DNA from: Amycolatopsis acididurans
GTDB taxonomy: Bacteria > Actinomycetota > Actinomycetes > Mycobacteriales > Pseudonocardiaceae
Assembly: GCF_012328925.1 (NCBI RefSeq)
Contig: NZ_JAAXLS010000020.1
Location: forward strand, 1 to 64,000
Length of the DNA stretch: 64,000 nucleotides
Direction of reading: 5' to 3'
Each line of letters starts with the position of its first letter. The first letter of the stretch is position 1. The notes under the pieces are model-generated. The model was not told where the DNA came from, ran no database searches, and was given only the letters and a program-made list of their open reading frames with translations. Shown here in pieces: positions 1-8,800 of this stretch. The position numbers and the translations under genes were made by a program.

Positions 1-47
1 CCCAGGCCCGCCCCCGCCACCAGGACATCGAACTTCTCTTCGGCCAT
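1..47 (-). CDS. FAD-dependent oxidoreductase, N-terminal fragment
   Basis: Only the first 15 codons are in the window; the gene continues past the left edge. The translation begins MAEEKFDVLVAGAGLG, a beta strand followed by the GxGxxG dinucleotide-binding turn of FAD-dependent dehydrogenases. Family members of this kind include fumarate-reductase and 3-ketosteroid-dehydrogenase flavoproteins. It lies downstream of the acetoacetyl-CoA synthetase gene on the same strand, but the 93-bp gap holds its own palindromic operator. It is therefore probably transcribed separately. The exact family cannot be told from 15 residues. Confidence 0.6.
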   Translation of the reverse strand, partial: MAEEKFDVLVAGAGL

Positions 48-88
48 CGGTACTCCTTCGTGCCGCTTCGCCTTTACCGCAGCCTACT

Positions 89-106
89 CTAGTGAATTTT
101 CACTAG
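89..106. promoter_or_regulatory. 18-bp palindrome, probable TetR-type operator
   Basis: CTAGTGAA-TT-TTCACTAG is a perfect inverted repeat with 8-bp arms, about 40 bp upstream of the minus-strand flavoprotein start at 47. A close relative of the same motif lies upstream of the acetoacetyl-CoA synthetase gene (2190-2207). This suggests one repressor controls both. The regulator gene is not obviously in the window. Confidence 0.6.
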
Positions 107-140
107 GCTAGGAACCTCTGCCGGGAACGGAGGGCTGCGG

Positions 141-2123
141 TCACCGTCCCTCGGCGAATTCCAGGAACGGCGCGAGGGCGTCCGGGTCCTGCAAGGCGTC
201 CCGGCTCACGGCCGCATCCGGGGCTACCCCGGCCAGGATCTTCTTGACCGGGACCTCGCACTTCTTGCCGTTCAACGTCCGGGGTACGGCGGCGACCGGC
301 ACGAACCGGTCTGGCACGTGCCGAGGTGAGAGCTCCGAGCGCAGCGCCTTGCGCAGTTTCGGCTCCACCTGCTCCAGCGATACCCCAGGTGCCAGCACAA
401 GGAAGCACAGCAGCGCGCCCTCGTCGGTCGCACCGAGTTCGGTGGTGTCGATCACCAGTGAATCGGTGATCTCGTCGTGGCCCTCGACCACGGCGTAGAA
501 GTCGGCGGTGCCCATCCGGACCCCGCCGCGGTTGAGCGTGGAGTCCGAGCGGCCGTAGATCACGAACGAACCGCGCGGTGTGGCCCGTACCCAGTCCCCG
601 TGCCGCCACAACCCGGCGTACTGCTCGAAGTAGGCCTCACGCAACCGGGAGCCGTCGGGGTCGTTCCAGAACATCACCGGCATCGAGGGCATCGGCTGCG
701 TGATCACCAGCTCGCCGACCTCGTCGCTCAGGTCATTGCCCTGCTCGTCGTAGCTGTGGACATCCGCCCCCAGGGCCGCGACCGAGAGCTCACCCAGCCA
801 CACCGGAACCGTCGGCGCCGCACACAGGAAACCGGCGCAGACGTCCGTGCCGCCGGAGACGGAGCAGATCTGGATGTGCTCGCCCGCGGCGTCGGCGATC
901 CACCGGAAACCCTCGACGGACAGCGGGGAGCCGGTGGAACCGAGTGCGCGCATCCGGGACAGGTCGTAGGCCTCCCCCGGACGCAGCCCCACCTTCAGGC
1001 ACGACTGCACGTACGGCGCCGAGACCCCGAACACCGCCACTTCGTAACGCTGCGCCAACGCCCACAGCGCCCCCAGATCCGGGAAGCCAGGGCTGCCGTC
1101 GAACAGTACGACCGTAGCCCCCACCAGCAGCCCGCCGATAAGGAAGTTCCACATCATCCAGCCGGTGGTGGTGAACCAGAAGAAGGCCTCCCCCGGCGCC
1201 AGGTCGTAATGCAGCCGCAACGCCTTCATGTGCTCGACAACGATGCCACCGTGTCCGTGCACGACCCCCTTCGGCAGTCCGGTGGTCCCCGACGAATACA
1301 GCACCCACAGGGGGTGGTCGAAGGGCACGGGCTCGAATTCCAGCGGCCCCGCAGTCGCGGTGAACTCCGCCCACGGCGTGGTGCCCGCCAACGTCGCGGC
1401 CTCGTCCAGGTAGGGAACCACGATCGTCTGCCGCAAGGTGGGCAGCTGCTCCCGCAAGGTGGCCACGGTGTTCCGGATGTCGAACGCTTTCCCGCCGTAC
1501 CGGTAGCCGTCCACCGCCAGCAGCACGGCCGGCTCGATCTGGGCGAACCGGTCGCGCACCGCCCGGACTCCGAAGTCCGGCGAACACGACGACCAGATCG
1601 CGCCCAGTGACGCCGTTGCCAGGAACATCACCAGCGTCTCCACCGAGTTCGGGGCAAGGGCCACCACCCGGTCACCCTTGCCGACGCCCGCGGCCATGAG
1701 TCCCGCCCTCGCCCGCGCGACCTGGTCCCGCAGCTGGGCGTGAGTCACCGTCCGCTCCAGGCCATCCTCCCGCGCGAACCGGATCGCGATGTCGGTGTCC
1801 TGCCTGCCGGGGCCCGGTGTCAGCGCGTGTTCGGCGTAGTTCAGCGTGCCACCGGGAAACCACTGCGCCCCTGGCATGTGCCGTGAAGCGAGCGAGGCAG
1901 TCGGCCGGTCACGGAAGCGCACTCCCAGAAACTCCGCCGCCGCCGACCAGAACCCCGGAAGATCCCGCACGGACCACTTGTGCAACTGCGCGTAGTCCGT
2001 GTCCGACGACAACGCGACACCCCGAGTCTCCCGCACCCACCGCGCGAACTCCGCCAACGCGGTAGTGGACGCGGACTCCGGGGACGGCGACCACAGGATC
2101 TCGGGAACAACGGTGTCGGCCAT
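141..2123 (-). CDS. Acetoacetyl-CoA synthetase (acetoacetate-CoA ligase)
   Basis: This 660-residue class I adenylate-forming enzyme activates acetoacetate with ATP and CoA in the cytosol, salvaging ketone-body-like products for the acetyl-CoA pool. The N-terminal acetyl-CoA-synthetase cap has the GAQWFPGGTLNYAEHAL signature typical of AACS. The P-loop LYSSGTTGLPKG lies near residue 280, and RTLNGKKCEVPVKK near the C-terminus supplies the adenylation lysine. Length matches the family. The start at 2123 is preceded by AGGAGG at a slightly long spacing; an ATG at 2132 sits too close to it. The upstream region carries a TAGTGA-N4-TCACT operator-like element. Confidence 0.9.
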   Translation of the reverse strand: MADTVVPEILWSPSPESASTTALAEFARWVRETRGVALSSDTDYAQLHKWSVRDLPGFWSAAAEFLGVRFRDRPTASLASRHMPGAQWFPGGTLNYAEHALTPGPGRQDTDIAIRFAREDGLERTVTHAQLRDQVARARAGLMAAGVGKGDRVVALAPNSVETLVMFLATASLGAIWSSCSPDFGVRAVRDRFAQIEPAVLLAVDGYRYGGKAFDIRNTVATLREQLPTLRQTIVVPYLDEAATLAGTTPWAEFTATAGPLEFEPVPFDHPLWVLYSSGTTGLPKGVVHGHGGIVVEHMKALRLHYDLAPGEAFFWFTTTGWMMWNFLIGGLLVGATVVLFDGSPGFPDLGALWALAQRYEVAVFGVSAPYVQSCLKVGLRPGEAYDLSRMRALGSTGSPLSVEGFRWIADAAGEHIQICSVSGGTDVCAGFLCAAPTVPVWLGELSVAALGADVHSYDEQGNDLSDEVGELVITQPMPSMPVMFWNDPDGSRLREAYFEQYAGLWRHGDWVRATPRGSFVIYGRSDSTLNRGGVRMGTADFYAVVEGHDEITDSLVIDTTELGATDEGALLCFLVLAPGVSLEQVEPKLRKALRSELSPRHVPDRFVPVAAVPRTLNGKKCEVPVKKILAGVAPDAAVSRDALQDPDALAPFLEFAEGR

Positions 2124-2189
2124 GAGCAACATCTCCTCCTCGACCTCTCGTTGGGACGGCGGCGGCGTCAGCCGGCCAACCCACCCAAC

Positions 2190-2207
2190 CTAGTGACGAT
2201 TCACTTT
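2190..2207. promoter_or_regulatory. Imperfect copy of the TAGTGA/TCACT operator
   Basis: CTAGTGA-CGAT-TCACTTT matches the palindrome at 89-106 in layout and in 12 of the 14 arm positions. It sits about 65 bp upstream of the acetoacetyl-CoA synthetase start, between that gene and the divergent thioesterase gene. This is a likely shared operator for a TetR-family repressor. Confidence 0.5.
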
Positions 2208-2336
2208 AGCCGGTCGCCGCGTGCCCAGGGCCGCCTGCGAACTGTCGTGACAATATGCACGATCAGCTGCCAGGCCGGGCAACATGGTGAACCATGACTA
2301 GGTGAGCGGCCGAGCGTGCCGCCGTGAGGAGCCGTC

Positions 2337-2996
2337 GTGGGTCACGATGCCGGGCAATCCCTTCCGGAGCCACTGCCGAGCCCGCTCGCGCGATCGGATC
2401 CCAACGCCACCTGGACCGTCACGAGGTCCGGGACGCCAGTGCCCGATGGCTATCCCGAGATGGTGGACCAGCTTCGGATGTTCCTCGACCGCGTCGCGGC
2501 CGCCGTACCACCGCCAGATCTCGTCAACGAGATCACCAAGCTCGCCGCGGAGTTCAACGCACGCCTGCAATCCCATGAGGTCGCGGAGTACAACCAGGTG
2601 GCCGGCCAACTGATCGACTTACCGGGCCGGGCCCAACTGCTCACCCCCGCGTATACAGTCGAGGAGCTCGATGATCAACGGGCAGCCGGTCACGTGCGAT
2701 TCGGCCGGCACCACCTCGGCAACAACGGCGCGGTCCACGGCGGAGCCATTCCGCTGCTTTTCGACGACCTACTCGGCCGCCTGGCGCTCGTCGGCGGCCG
2801 GCCGAAGTCCCGGACCGCGTACCTGCACATCGACTACCGGTCCATCACGCCGATCGACGAAGACCTCCAGTTCGAGGCCTGGTTCGAACGCGAGGAGGGC
2901 CGCAAACGCGTTCTGCGCGGCGCCATAAGGCACAACGAGCGGGTGTGCGCCGAAGCGCACGGGCTCTTCGTCGCACTCCGGCCAGGGCAACCGTAA
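2337..2996 (+). CDS. PaaI-type hotdog-fold thioesterase
   Basis: This 219-residue protein has a C-terminal hotdog domain (about 95-216) carrying NNGAVHGGAIPLLFDD (129-144), the HGG-x5-D type motif of PaaI/acyl-CoA thioesterases. The first 90 residues are an extra N-terminal stretch with a helical MVDQLRMFLDRVAAAV segment that I cannot assign. It probably hydrolyses an acyl-CoA; the substrate is unknown. GTG is chosen as the start because GAGGA lies 6 nt upstream. It is divergent from acetoacetyl-CoA synthetase and may share its operator. Confidence 0.75.
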   Translation: MGHDAGQSLPEPLPSPLARSDPNATWTVTRSGTPVPDGYPEMVDQLRMFLDRVAAAVPPPDLVNEITKLAAEFNARLQSHEVAEYNQVAGQLIDLPGRAQLLTPAYTVEELDDQRAAGHVRFGRHHLGNNGAVHGGAIPLLFDDLLGRLALVGGRPKSRTAYLHIDYRSITPIDEDLQFEAWFEREEGRKRVLRGAIRHNERVCAEAHGLFVALRPGQP

Positions 2997-3114
2997 ACGG
3001 CTGCGGCACCGCCACACGTAAGGCACCACCATCCGGCTTCCGCATGCCGCCGGCAACTGCCAACCATCTCGTCTGGGCTGAGCCACACCCGCTGAAGGCA
3101 ACCTTTGTGCTAGC

Positions 3115-3145
3115 TTCTAAGTGAGAGTCCATTTATCACTTAGAA
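3115..3145. promoter_or_regulatory. Perfect 10-bp inverted repeat, operator of the MFS-TetR operon
   Basis: TTCTAAGTGA, an 11-nt spacer and TCACTTAGAA form a perfect inverted repeat ending 15 bp before the exporter start at 3161. This is where a repressor would block transcription. The downstream TetR gene (4606-5250) is the obvious candidate to bind it, giving drug-inducible autoregulation. Confidence 0.7.
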
Positions 3146-3160
3146 CGACAGGGGCAGTCC

Positions 3161-4576
3161 GTGACCTCGACCGCCAGGCTCACCTCGACCGGACGGACCT
3201 TCGCCGTTCTGGCGGCGGGGGCAGGTTCCTTCGCGGTACTGCAATCACTGATCAGCCCGGTCCTGTCGACCATCCAGCACGACCTGCACACGGACCAAAG
3301 CACCGTGACGTGGTTGCAGACCGGCTACCTGCTCTCGGCGTCGATCTTCACGCCGATCTTGGGACGGATCGGCGATATGGTGGGCAAGCAGCGCACCCTG
3401 GTCGCCACTCTGGCGGTGCTCGCCCTGGGTTGCCTACTGGCCGCGGTGGCACCCAACATCACCGTGTTGCTCGTCGCCCGCACGATCCAAGGGGCCGGCG
3501 GCGCGGTATTCCCGCTTTCGTTCGGAATCATCCGCGACGAGTTCCCGTCCGAGCGCGTGTCAGCCACGGTCGGCACGATATCCGCGATCATCGCCGCGGG
3601 CGGTGGCCTTGGCATCGTCCTCGCCGGCCCGATCGTCTCGTCTCTCGGACGTCATTGGCTGTTCTGGATTCCCACGATCGTCGTCTCACTCACAGCGGTG
3701 GCCGCGCGGTGGTGCGTGCCGGAATCGCCCGTCCGCACCGCCGGCCGGGTGAACTGGCCCGCCGCCGCGCTGTTGACATCGTGGCTGATCGCCCTTCTGC
3801 TGCCGGTCAGCAAAGCCGCCGCGTGGGGCTGGGGTTCCGCCCGCGTCATCGGCTTGCTGATCATCGCGGCCGCATTGCTCGCCGGGTGGATCGCCGTCGA
3901 GACCCGGTCGGCCAATCCCCTCATCGACATGCGCATGATGCGCTTGCCCGCGGTGTGGCCGACAAACCTGGTCGCGCTCTTGTTCGGCGCGGCCATGTTC
4001 GCCGTTCTCGCCTTCGTGCCGGTGTTCACCCAGGCCCCCACGTCCGCGGGCTACGGCTTCGGATCGAGCGTGACCGAGTCCGGCCTGCTCATGCTTCCGA
4101 TGCTCGTGTGCATGTTCATCGCGGGCTTTCTCAGCGGCAGGGTGGACCGGCTCTTCAGCCCCAAGGCGCAATTGGTGACGTGCTCAGCGCTCAGCGTGGT
4201 CGCCTGCGCGGTGCTGGCTCTCGCGCACCACGAACGTTGGCAGATCGCGGTCGCCGTGGGCACCTTGGGGCTCGGCATAGGCCTCGCCTTCTCCGCGATG
4301 GCCAATCTGATCGTGCGTAACGTGCCCGCCCACCAGACCGGGGTCGCGACCGGAATGAACGCCAACATCCGCACCATCGGCGGCGCGATCGGAACGGCGG
4401 CCATGACCAGTGTCGTGACCGCTCATCCTGGCCAGGGCGGCATCGCCCGCGAAACGGGCTTCGTCGCAGGCTTTGTGCTGCTGACCGTGATTTCCGTGGT
4501 CGCCGTCGCAGCGGCGATCGCGGTGCGCACAGTCGGCCACGGCGCCGCCACTCTGGCCCCCGCCACCGAAAGGTAA
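3161..4576 (+). CDS. MFS transporter, DHA2-type (14 TM) exporter
   Basis: This is a 471-residue inner-membrane major facilitator with about 14 hydrophobic segments. The cytoplasmic loop motif A (LGRIGDMVGKQR, near 67-78) and motif C-like GAGGAVFPLSFG (near 112) are typical of proton-driven drug exporters of the EmrB/QacA group. It probably pumps out a hydrophobic toxic compound. The GTG start follows a weak purine-rich site. Eleven bases separate its stop from the next ATG, and the start actually preferred for that TetR gene is 29 bases away. The two are co-transcribed behind the inverted repeat at 3115-3145. Confidence 0.85.
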   Translation: MTSTARLTSTGRTFAVLAAGAGSFAVLQSLISPVLSTIQHDLHTDQSTVTWLQTGYLLSASIFTPILGRIGDMVGKQRTLVATLAVLALGCLLAAVAPNITVLLVARTIQGAGGAVFPLSFGIIRDEFPSERVSATVGTISAIIAAGGGLGIVLAGPIVSSLGRHWLFWIPTIVVSLTAVAARWCVPESPVRTAGRVNWPAAALLTSWLIALLLPVSKAAAWGWGSARVIGLLIIAAALLAGWIAVETRSANPLIDMRMMRLPAVWPTNLVALLFGAAMFAVLAFVPVFTQAPTSAGYGFGSSVTESGLLMLPMLVCMFIAGFLSGRVDRLFSPKAQLVTCSALSVVACAVLALAHHERWQIAVAVGTLGLGIGLAFSAMANLIVRNVPAHQTGVATGMNANIRTIGGAIGTAAMTSVVTAHPGQGGIARETGFVAGFVLLTVISVVAVAAAIAVRTVGHGAATLAPATER

Positions 4577-4605
4577 GGTCCGGCGAAATGGAAAGGGGGC
4601 GCCCG

Positions 4606-5250
4606 ATGGCCGTTGGAGACGACACCCGAAACCGCGCGACCCGCCAGACGCTGCGCCGCGACGCCGCCGGAAACCGCGAGCGCATCCTGAAGGCCGCCGC
4701 CCTCGCGTTCGGCGAACGCGGGCTTGCGGCGAGCATGGAAGACATCGCGCGCATGGCGGGCGTGGGCCCGGCAACCCTGTACCGCCGATTTCCCACGAAG
4801 GACGCCCTCGTCGCCACACTCGTGTCCGACTTCCACAACAAGCTCGTCCGCCTTGCCGAGGAAGCCACGAACCGTCCACCCGGCGAGGGCCTGGAACAGT
4901 TCCTGCGGACCGCGGGCTGGCATCTCGCGGCGAGCCGGGGGTTCCTGCCCCGGGCATGGACCGAACTGGCGCGCCGCGAGCATGTCCGGCATCTGCGGGA
5001 TCTCACCGCCGGCCTGCTACGGCAAGCGCAAGAGGCCGGCGTCGCCAACGATCAGCTGACCGTGACCGATGTCGCGCTGGCCATCTGGTCCCTGCGTGGA
5101 GTCATCGAAACGGCGGGCACGATCGCGCCGGACGCCTGGCAACGCCACCTGGACGTCATCATGGCGGGCTTTCGAGCCGCCAACACGGATCTGCCGCACC
5201 GCCCCGTGACTTTGGGGCAGCTCGAAAGAATCACCACCGGGCGAGGCTGA
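4606..5250 (+). CDS. TetR-family transcriptional regulator (local repressor of the exporter)
   Basis: This is a 214-residue cytosolic DNA-binding protein. An N-terminal TetR helix-turn-helix (about 24-68: RILKAAALAFGERG, then ARMAGVGPATLYRRFP) is followed by an all-helical ligand domain. It sits in an operon behind the MFS exporter whose promoter holds a perfect inverted repeat, so a repressor responding to the exported compound is likely. The ATG at 4606 is preferred over the one at 4588 because AAGGGGG lies 6 nt before it. Confidence 0.85.
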   Translation: MAVGDDTRNRATRQTLRRDAAGNRERILKAAALAFGERGLAASMEDIARMAGVGPATLYRRFPTKDALVATLVSDFHNKLVRLAEEATNRPPGEGLEQFLRTAGWHLAASRGFLPRAWTELARREHVRHLRDLTAGLLRQAQEAGVANDQLTVTDVALAIWSLRGVIETAGTIAPDAWQRHLDVIMAGFRAANTDLPHRPVTLGQLERITTGRG

Positions 5251-5256
5251 ACCGGG

Positions 5257-5889
5257 TTACCGCGAGTTCTCCCGCAGCCCCCCTGGCGGGTGGCTCAGCA
5301 CGGCCACCAGCGCGTCGCCGAGTGTCCGGCTGATCCGCTCGACCGGCCATCCCATGGTGCCGTGCAGGTCGAGCAGATTGCGTTCGTCGAAAAGGCTGTT
5401 CCAGCACAAGAACAGGAACTCCTTGTCGTGCGGGGGGATCAGTTCCCGCTCGATCAGCTCGCCCAGGATCGGTTCCAGCAGCTTCCAGACCTGCGTCACG
5501 ACGTGGTCCTCATCCTCCAGCCGGCGCAGCAGACCCACGGACGAGCGCAGTCGCGCGGTCGCGGGCGCGAAATGCACGGCCGCCGCTACCCAGGCGTCAC
5601 ACACGGCCCGTACGCGCGCCCAGCCGTGCAGCCCCTCGGCGGCGGTGGCGATCGCGCCGAGCAGGTCGTCGATCCACGCCGCGAAGGCCATCTCGATGGC
5701 GGCCTCCTTGGTCGCGAAATGGCGATAGGCCGTCGCCGTGCTCGTTCCCGCGCGCTTCGCCACGTCCGCGAGCTGGAAATCGGTACCCCGCTCCGCGATC
5801 AACTCCGCGACCGCGACGACCAATGTCTTGCGCGTGGCAAGAGTGTCACTGCGGGTGCGGCGCCGCGCGCGCCCCTCAACCATGGTCAT
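5257..5889 (-). CDS. TetR-family transcriptional regulator
   Basis: This is a 210-residue TetR-type regulator. The HTH region (about 17-62) includes VAELIAERGTDFQLADVAKRAG and TATAYRHFATKEAA, followed by a helical ligand-binding domain. It converges with the previous TetR gene (6-bp gap) and diverges from the ABC importer operon starting at 6015, so control of that operon is the simplest inference. A start at 5883 (MVEGRA) is equally possible because no strong ribosome site distinguishes the two ATGs. I see no clean palindrome in the 125-bp divergent region. Confidence 0.8.
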   Translation of the reverse strand: MTMVEGRARRRTRSDTLATRKTLVVAVAELIAERGTDFQLADVAKRAGTSTATAYRHFATKEAAIEMAFAAWIDDLLGAIATAAEGLHGWARVRAVCDAWVAAAVHFAPATARLRSSVGLLRRLEDEDHVVTQVWKLLEPILGELIERELIPPHDKEFLFLCWNSLFDERNLLDLHGTMGWPVERISRTLGDALVAVLSHPPGGLRENSR

Positions 5890-6014
5890 CCACCAGTACT
5901 CGGCTGGGCGGCCGTCGGAACGCGATACCTGCCCGAAACACCTTGCGGTAGCGCGTAACCATCCCCGGCCTCACCGTTCATCCGGGAGTAACAGTACCTC
6001 TTCACTCTACTTAC

Positions 6015-7028
6015 ATGAGAACGTATTCGCATCTAACTGGTCCCCCGGCGCGCGGTGGTTTCACCCGCTCGGTGGCCCTCGGCATCCTCCTCTGCGTGGC
6101 TTTGGTGACGGGTTGTAGCACCTCGAGCGGTTCGAGTTCCGCCGGCACCAGCGGCAAACATTACAAGGTCGGCGTGTTCCTGATGGTCTCGTCGTCGCTC
6201 ATCGAGCAGATGAAGGCCGGTTTCGAATCCGGTTTCCTCGCGGCGACCGGCTGGCGAGCCGACCAGGTCGAGTTCGAGACCGAGAACGCGCAGGGTGACC
6301 AGAACCTCGTGCAGAGCATCGCGCGAAAGTTCGCCCGCGCCGACGTCGACATGATCGAGGTGGTTGGCACGCCGGCAGTCCTCGCGCAGGCCAAAGCGGA
6401 GACGAAGAAGCCGATCATCGCCGTGGCGATGGGCGATCCAGTGGGCAGCAAGGTGGCCGCAAGCCTCGAGCATCCCGGCGGCAACGTCACCGGAAGCATC
6501 GACTACATCGATCCGTCGCTGATCCTCGACGAGATCAGCAAGGTGCAGCCTCCCGCGAGCAAGGTGGCCACCATCTACAACCCGTCGAACGAGAACAGCC
6601 AGGTCTGGGTCAAGGCACTCGAGGCCACCTTGGCCGCGAAGGGACTCCCAGCGCCCGTCGAGGCGACGATCGCGTCATCGTCCGATGTGGACGCCGCGGC
6701 GCGTTCCCTTGCCGGGCGCGCCGACACGATCGTCATCGGCCCCGACGCCGATGCGACGAGCGGTCTCGCACCGATCGGCAAACATGCACTGGATGCCAAG
6801 CAGCGGCTCTTCCTGGTGGGCGGGGACGCCACCGTGCCGGGCGTACTCGCCTCGATCGGCCCGGACTACCAGACCTTGGGCGTGCACGCGGGACAGGTCG
6901 CCGCGAAGGTCGCACTCGGCGCGGCGCCGGGCGACGTCCCGTTCGCCAAGCCCGACAAGATCGAATGGTCGGTCAACAAGGACACGGCGGCGCAGCTCGG
7001 CGTCCAGTTGCCGGCCGGGGTGGGGTAA
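6015..7028 (+). CDS. ABC importer substrate-binding lipoprotein (ABC_sub_bind, TrpX-like)
   Basis: This 337-residue protein has a lipoprotein signal peptide: hydrophobic core ALGILLCVAL, lipobox LVTGC, modified Cys34. A Ser/Gly linker leads into a periplasmic-binding fold with GVFLMVSSSLIEQMKAGFE and the VVGTPAVLAQAKAETKKPIIAVAMGDPVG segment typical of the ABC_sub_bind (COG2984) family. Some relatives bind tryptophan or tyrosine; specificity here is unknown. It is the first gene of a five-gene plus-strand operon with permease, ATPase, hydroxy-acid oxidase and RidA. The ligand is therefore probably an amino acid or hydroxy acid. Confidence 0.85.
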   Translation: MRTYSHLTGPPARGGFTRSVALGILLCVALVTGCSTSSGSSSAGTSGKHYKVGVFLMVSSSLIEQMKAGFESGFLAATGWRADQVEFETENAQGDQNLVQSIARKFARADVDMIEVVGTPAVLAQAKAETKKPIIAVAMGDPVGSKVAASLEHPGGNVTGSIDYIDPSLILDEISKVQPPASKVATIYNPSNENSQVWVKALEATLAAKGLPAPVEATIASSSDVDAAARSLAGRADTIVIGPDADATSGLAPIGKHALDAKQRLFLVGGDATVPGVLASIGPDYQTLGVHAGQVAAKVALGAAPGDVPFAKPDKIEWSVNKDTAAQLGVQLPAGVG

Positions 7029-7034
7029 CGCCAA

Positions 7035-7988
7035 ATGGGACAGATCGCGCTCGACACACTGGTGACCGGACTGCCGATGATCACCGGCATCGCCGGCATA
7101 TACCTGCTCTTCCGCATCCTCAACGATTTCGACCTGACCGTCGACGGCTCGTTCACCCTCGGCGCGGCCGTATCGGCCGTCACCGCACTCAACGGAGTTC
7201 CAGCCGTCCCGGCCGTGCTCCTCGGTGTCATCGCGGGCGCGTTGAGCGGGTTACTGACCGCGAGCCTGCACGTCGCCTTCAAGATCCCCATCCTGCTGGC
7301 CGGCCTGGTGATGTCGATGGGCTTGTTCAGCATCAACCTGCGCGTCATGAACGTGCCGACGTTGAGCCTGCTCGGTGACAGCGGCATCTTCGCACCGTTC
7401 GCCGATCTCGACGGGCCGGCCGCCGACCTGGCCGTCGCCGGCACGCTGCTCGCCATCGACGCGGTCGTGCTCGGCGTGCTCCTGGTATTCCTGCGAACCG
7501 AGATCGGCCTCGCGATTCGCGCCACCGGCGTCAACCCGGTCATGGCCACGGCTCAAGGCGTGAGCCGCACGGTCGTGGTCGCCATCGCCCTGGCCATCGC
7601 CAACGGGTTGACCGCGCTCGCCGGCGCGCTCACGGTGCAGGTCCAGGGATTCGTCGACGTCAACGCCGGCACCGGCACACTCATCGCCGGCGCGGGTGCG
7701 GTCCTGCTCGGCGAACTGTTGCTGCGGCCCACTCCCTCGAAGGTGGGCCGCGCCATGATCGCGGTGCTCGTCGGCGGAGTGGCCTACCGCCTGATCATCG
7801 TGCTCGCGCTGCGCCTTGGCCTGGCCGCCACGGACCTCAAACTCGTCACCGCCGTGACGCTGATCCTGGCGGTCGGCGCGCAGCTCGCCGGGCGTGGCAT
7901 CAGCGAACGCCTCACCGAACTCGGACGGCGCGCACGCCGCGGCCCGTCCCCGGACGACGCCGCGCCGCAGCTGACGCGCGCGTCCTGA
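7035..7988 (+). CDS. ABC importer permease (BPD_transp_2, TrpY-like)
   Basis: This 317-residue integral membrane protein has about 8-9 hydrophobic helices, is Gly/Ala-rich, and carries a basic, hydrophilic C-terminal tail. It belongs to the branched-chain/ribose-type permease superfamily, in the subgroup normally encoded beside ABC_sub_bind proteins. It starts 6 bp after the lipoprotein gene, and its stop overlaps an ATG of the following reading frame. It presumably forms a homodimeric channel for the ligand delivered by the lipoprotein and is driven by the next gene product. Confidence 0.85.
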   Translation: MGQIALDTLVTGLPMITGIAGIYLLFRILNDFDLTVDGSFTLGAAVSAVTALNGVPAVPAVLLGVIAGALSGLLTASLHVAFKIPILLAGLVMSMGLFSINLRVMNVPTLSLLGDSGIFAPFADLDGPAADLAVAGTLLAIDAVVLGVLLVFLRTEIGLAIRATGVNPVMATAQGVSRTVVVAIALAIANGLTALAGALTVQVQGFVDVNAGTGTLIAGAGAVLLGELLLRPTPSKVGRAMIAVLVGGVAYRLIIVLALRLGLAATDLKLVTAVTLILAVGAQLAGRGISERLTELGRRARRGPSPDDAAPQLTRAS

Positions 7989-8002
7989 TGAAGGAGCCTT
8001 TC

Positions 8003-8800
8003 ATGTTGGAAATGCGGGCCGTGCGCCTGGTGTACAACGAGGGAACCACGACCGAAGTCGTCGCCGTGGCTGGTCTGGATATCACGATCCCCTCCGGTCA
8101 GTTCGTCACCGTCGTCGGGTCGAACGGCGCCGGAAAGAGCTCATTCATCCAACTGGTGTCCGGCGCGGTACGGCCGACCACTGGCCGGGTTGTCATCGCC
8201 GGAACCGATGTCACCCGTCAGCCCCAGCACCGGCGGGCCGGCAGGATCGGCCGGGTCTTCGACAATCCGCACGCCGGTTCCGTCCCCGAACTGAGCATCG
8301 AGGAGAACCTCGCGCTGGCCATGGCTCGCGGACGCCGCCGTGGGCTCCGGTTGGCCACGACGCGTCAGCGCCGCGAGCAGATGCGGGCACCGTTGGCAAA
8401 CCTCGGGCTGGGGCTGGAAAACCGCCTCCATGATCCCGTCCGCCTGCTGTCTGCGGGCCAGCGGCAAAGCCTGACGATGGTCATGGCATCCCTCACCAGC
8501 CCCGAGGTACTACTGCTCGACGAGCACCTCGCCGCGCTGGACCCCGGCACGGCGAGCCGGGTCCTGGACCTGACAGTGGGACTGGTCCGGCGCCTCGCCT
8601 GCACGACGATCATGGTCACGCACAACATGGAACACGCGATCACGGTCGGCGACCGGCTGCTCGTCATGAGCCGTGGCCGGGTCATCGCGGATTTCGATGC
8701 CGAGGAAAAGGCGCGCCTGACCGTGCCGGAACTGGTCGGTCACATTACCGGCGCTGGCGACGTGGTCAGCGACCGGATGTTGCTGGAGGAAAGCGCATGA
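8003..8800 (+). CDS. ABC importer ATP-binding protein (TrpZ-like)
   Basis: This is a 265-residue cytosolic ATPase. It has Walker A GSNGAGKSS (about 39-47), ABC signature LLSAGQRQS, Walker B VLLLDEHLAALD with the catalytic acidic residue (DE), and the H-loop histidine in VTHNMEHA. The ATG at 8003 is chosen because AAGGAG lies 7 nt upstream; an in-frame ATG at 7988 overlaps the permease stop and lacks a ribosome site. It completes the importer. Its stop overlaps the start of the hydroxy-acid oxidase gene (ATGA), which ties uptake to the oxidation step. Confidence 0.9.
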   Translation: MLEMRAVRLVYNEGTTTEVVAVAGLDITIPSGQFVTVVGSNGAGKSSFIQLVSGAVRPTTGRVVIAGTDVTRQPQHRRAGRIGRVFDNPHAGSVPELSIEENLALAMARGRRRGLRLATTRQRREQMRAPLANLGLGLENRLHDPVRLLSAGQRQSLTMVMASLTSPEVLLLDEHLAALDPGTASRVLDLTVGLVRRLACTTIMVTHNMEHAITVGDRLLVMSRGRVIADFDAEEKARLTVPELVGHITGAGDVVSDRMLLEESA

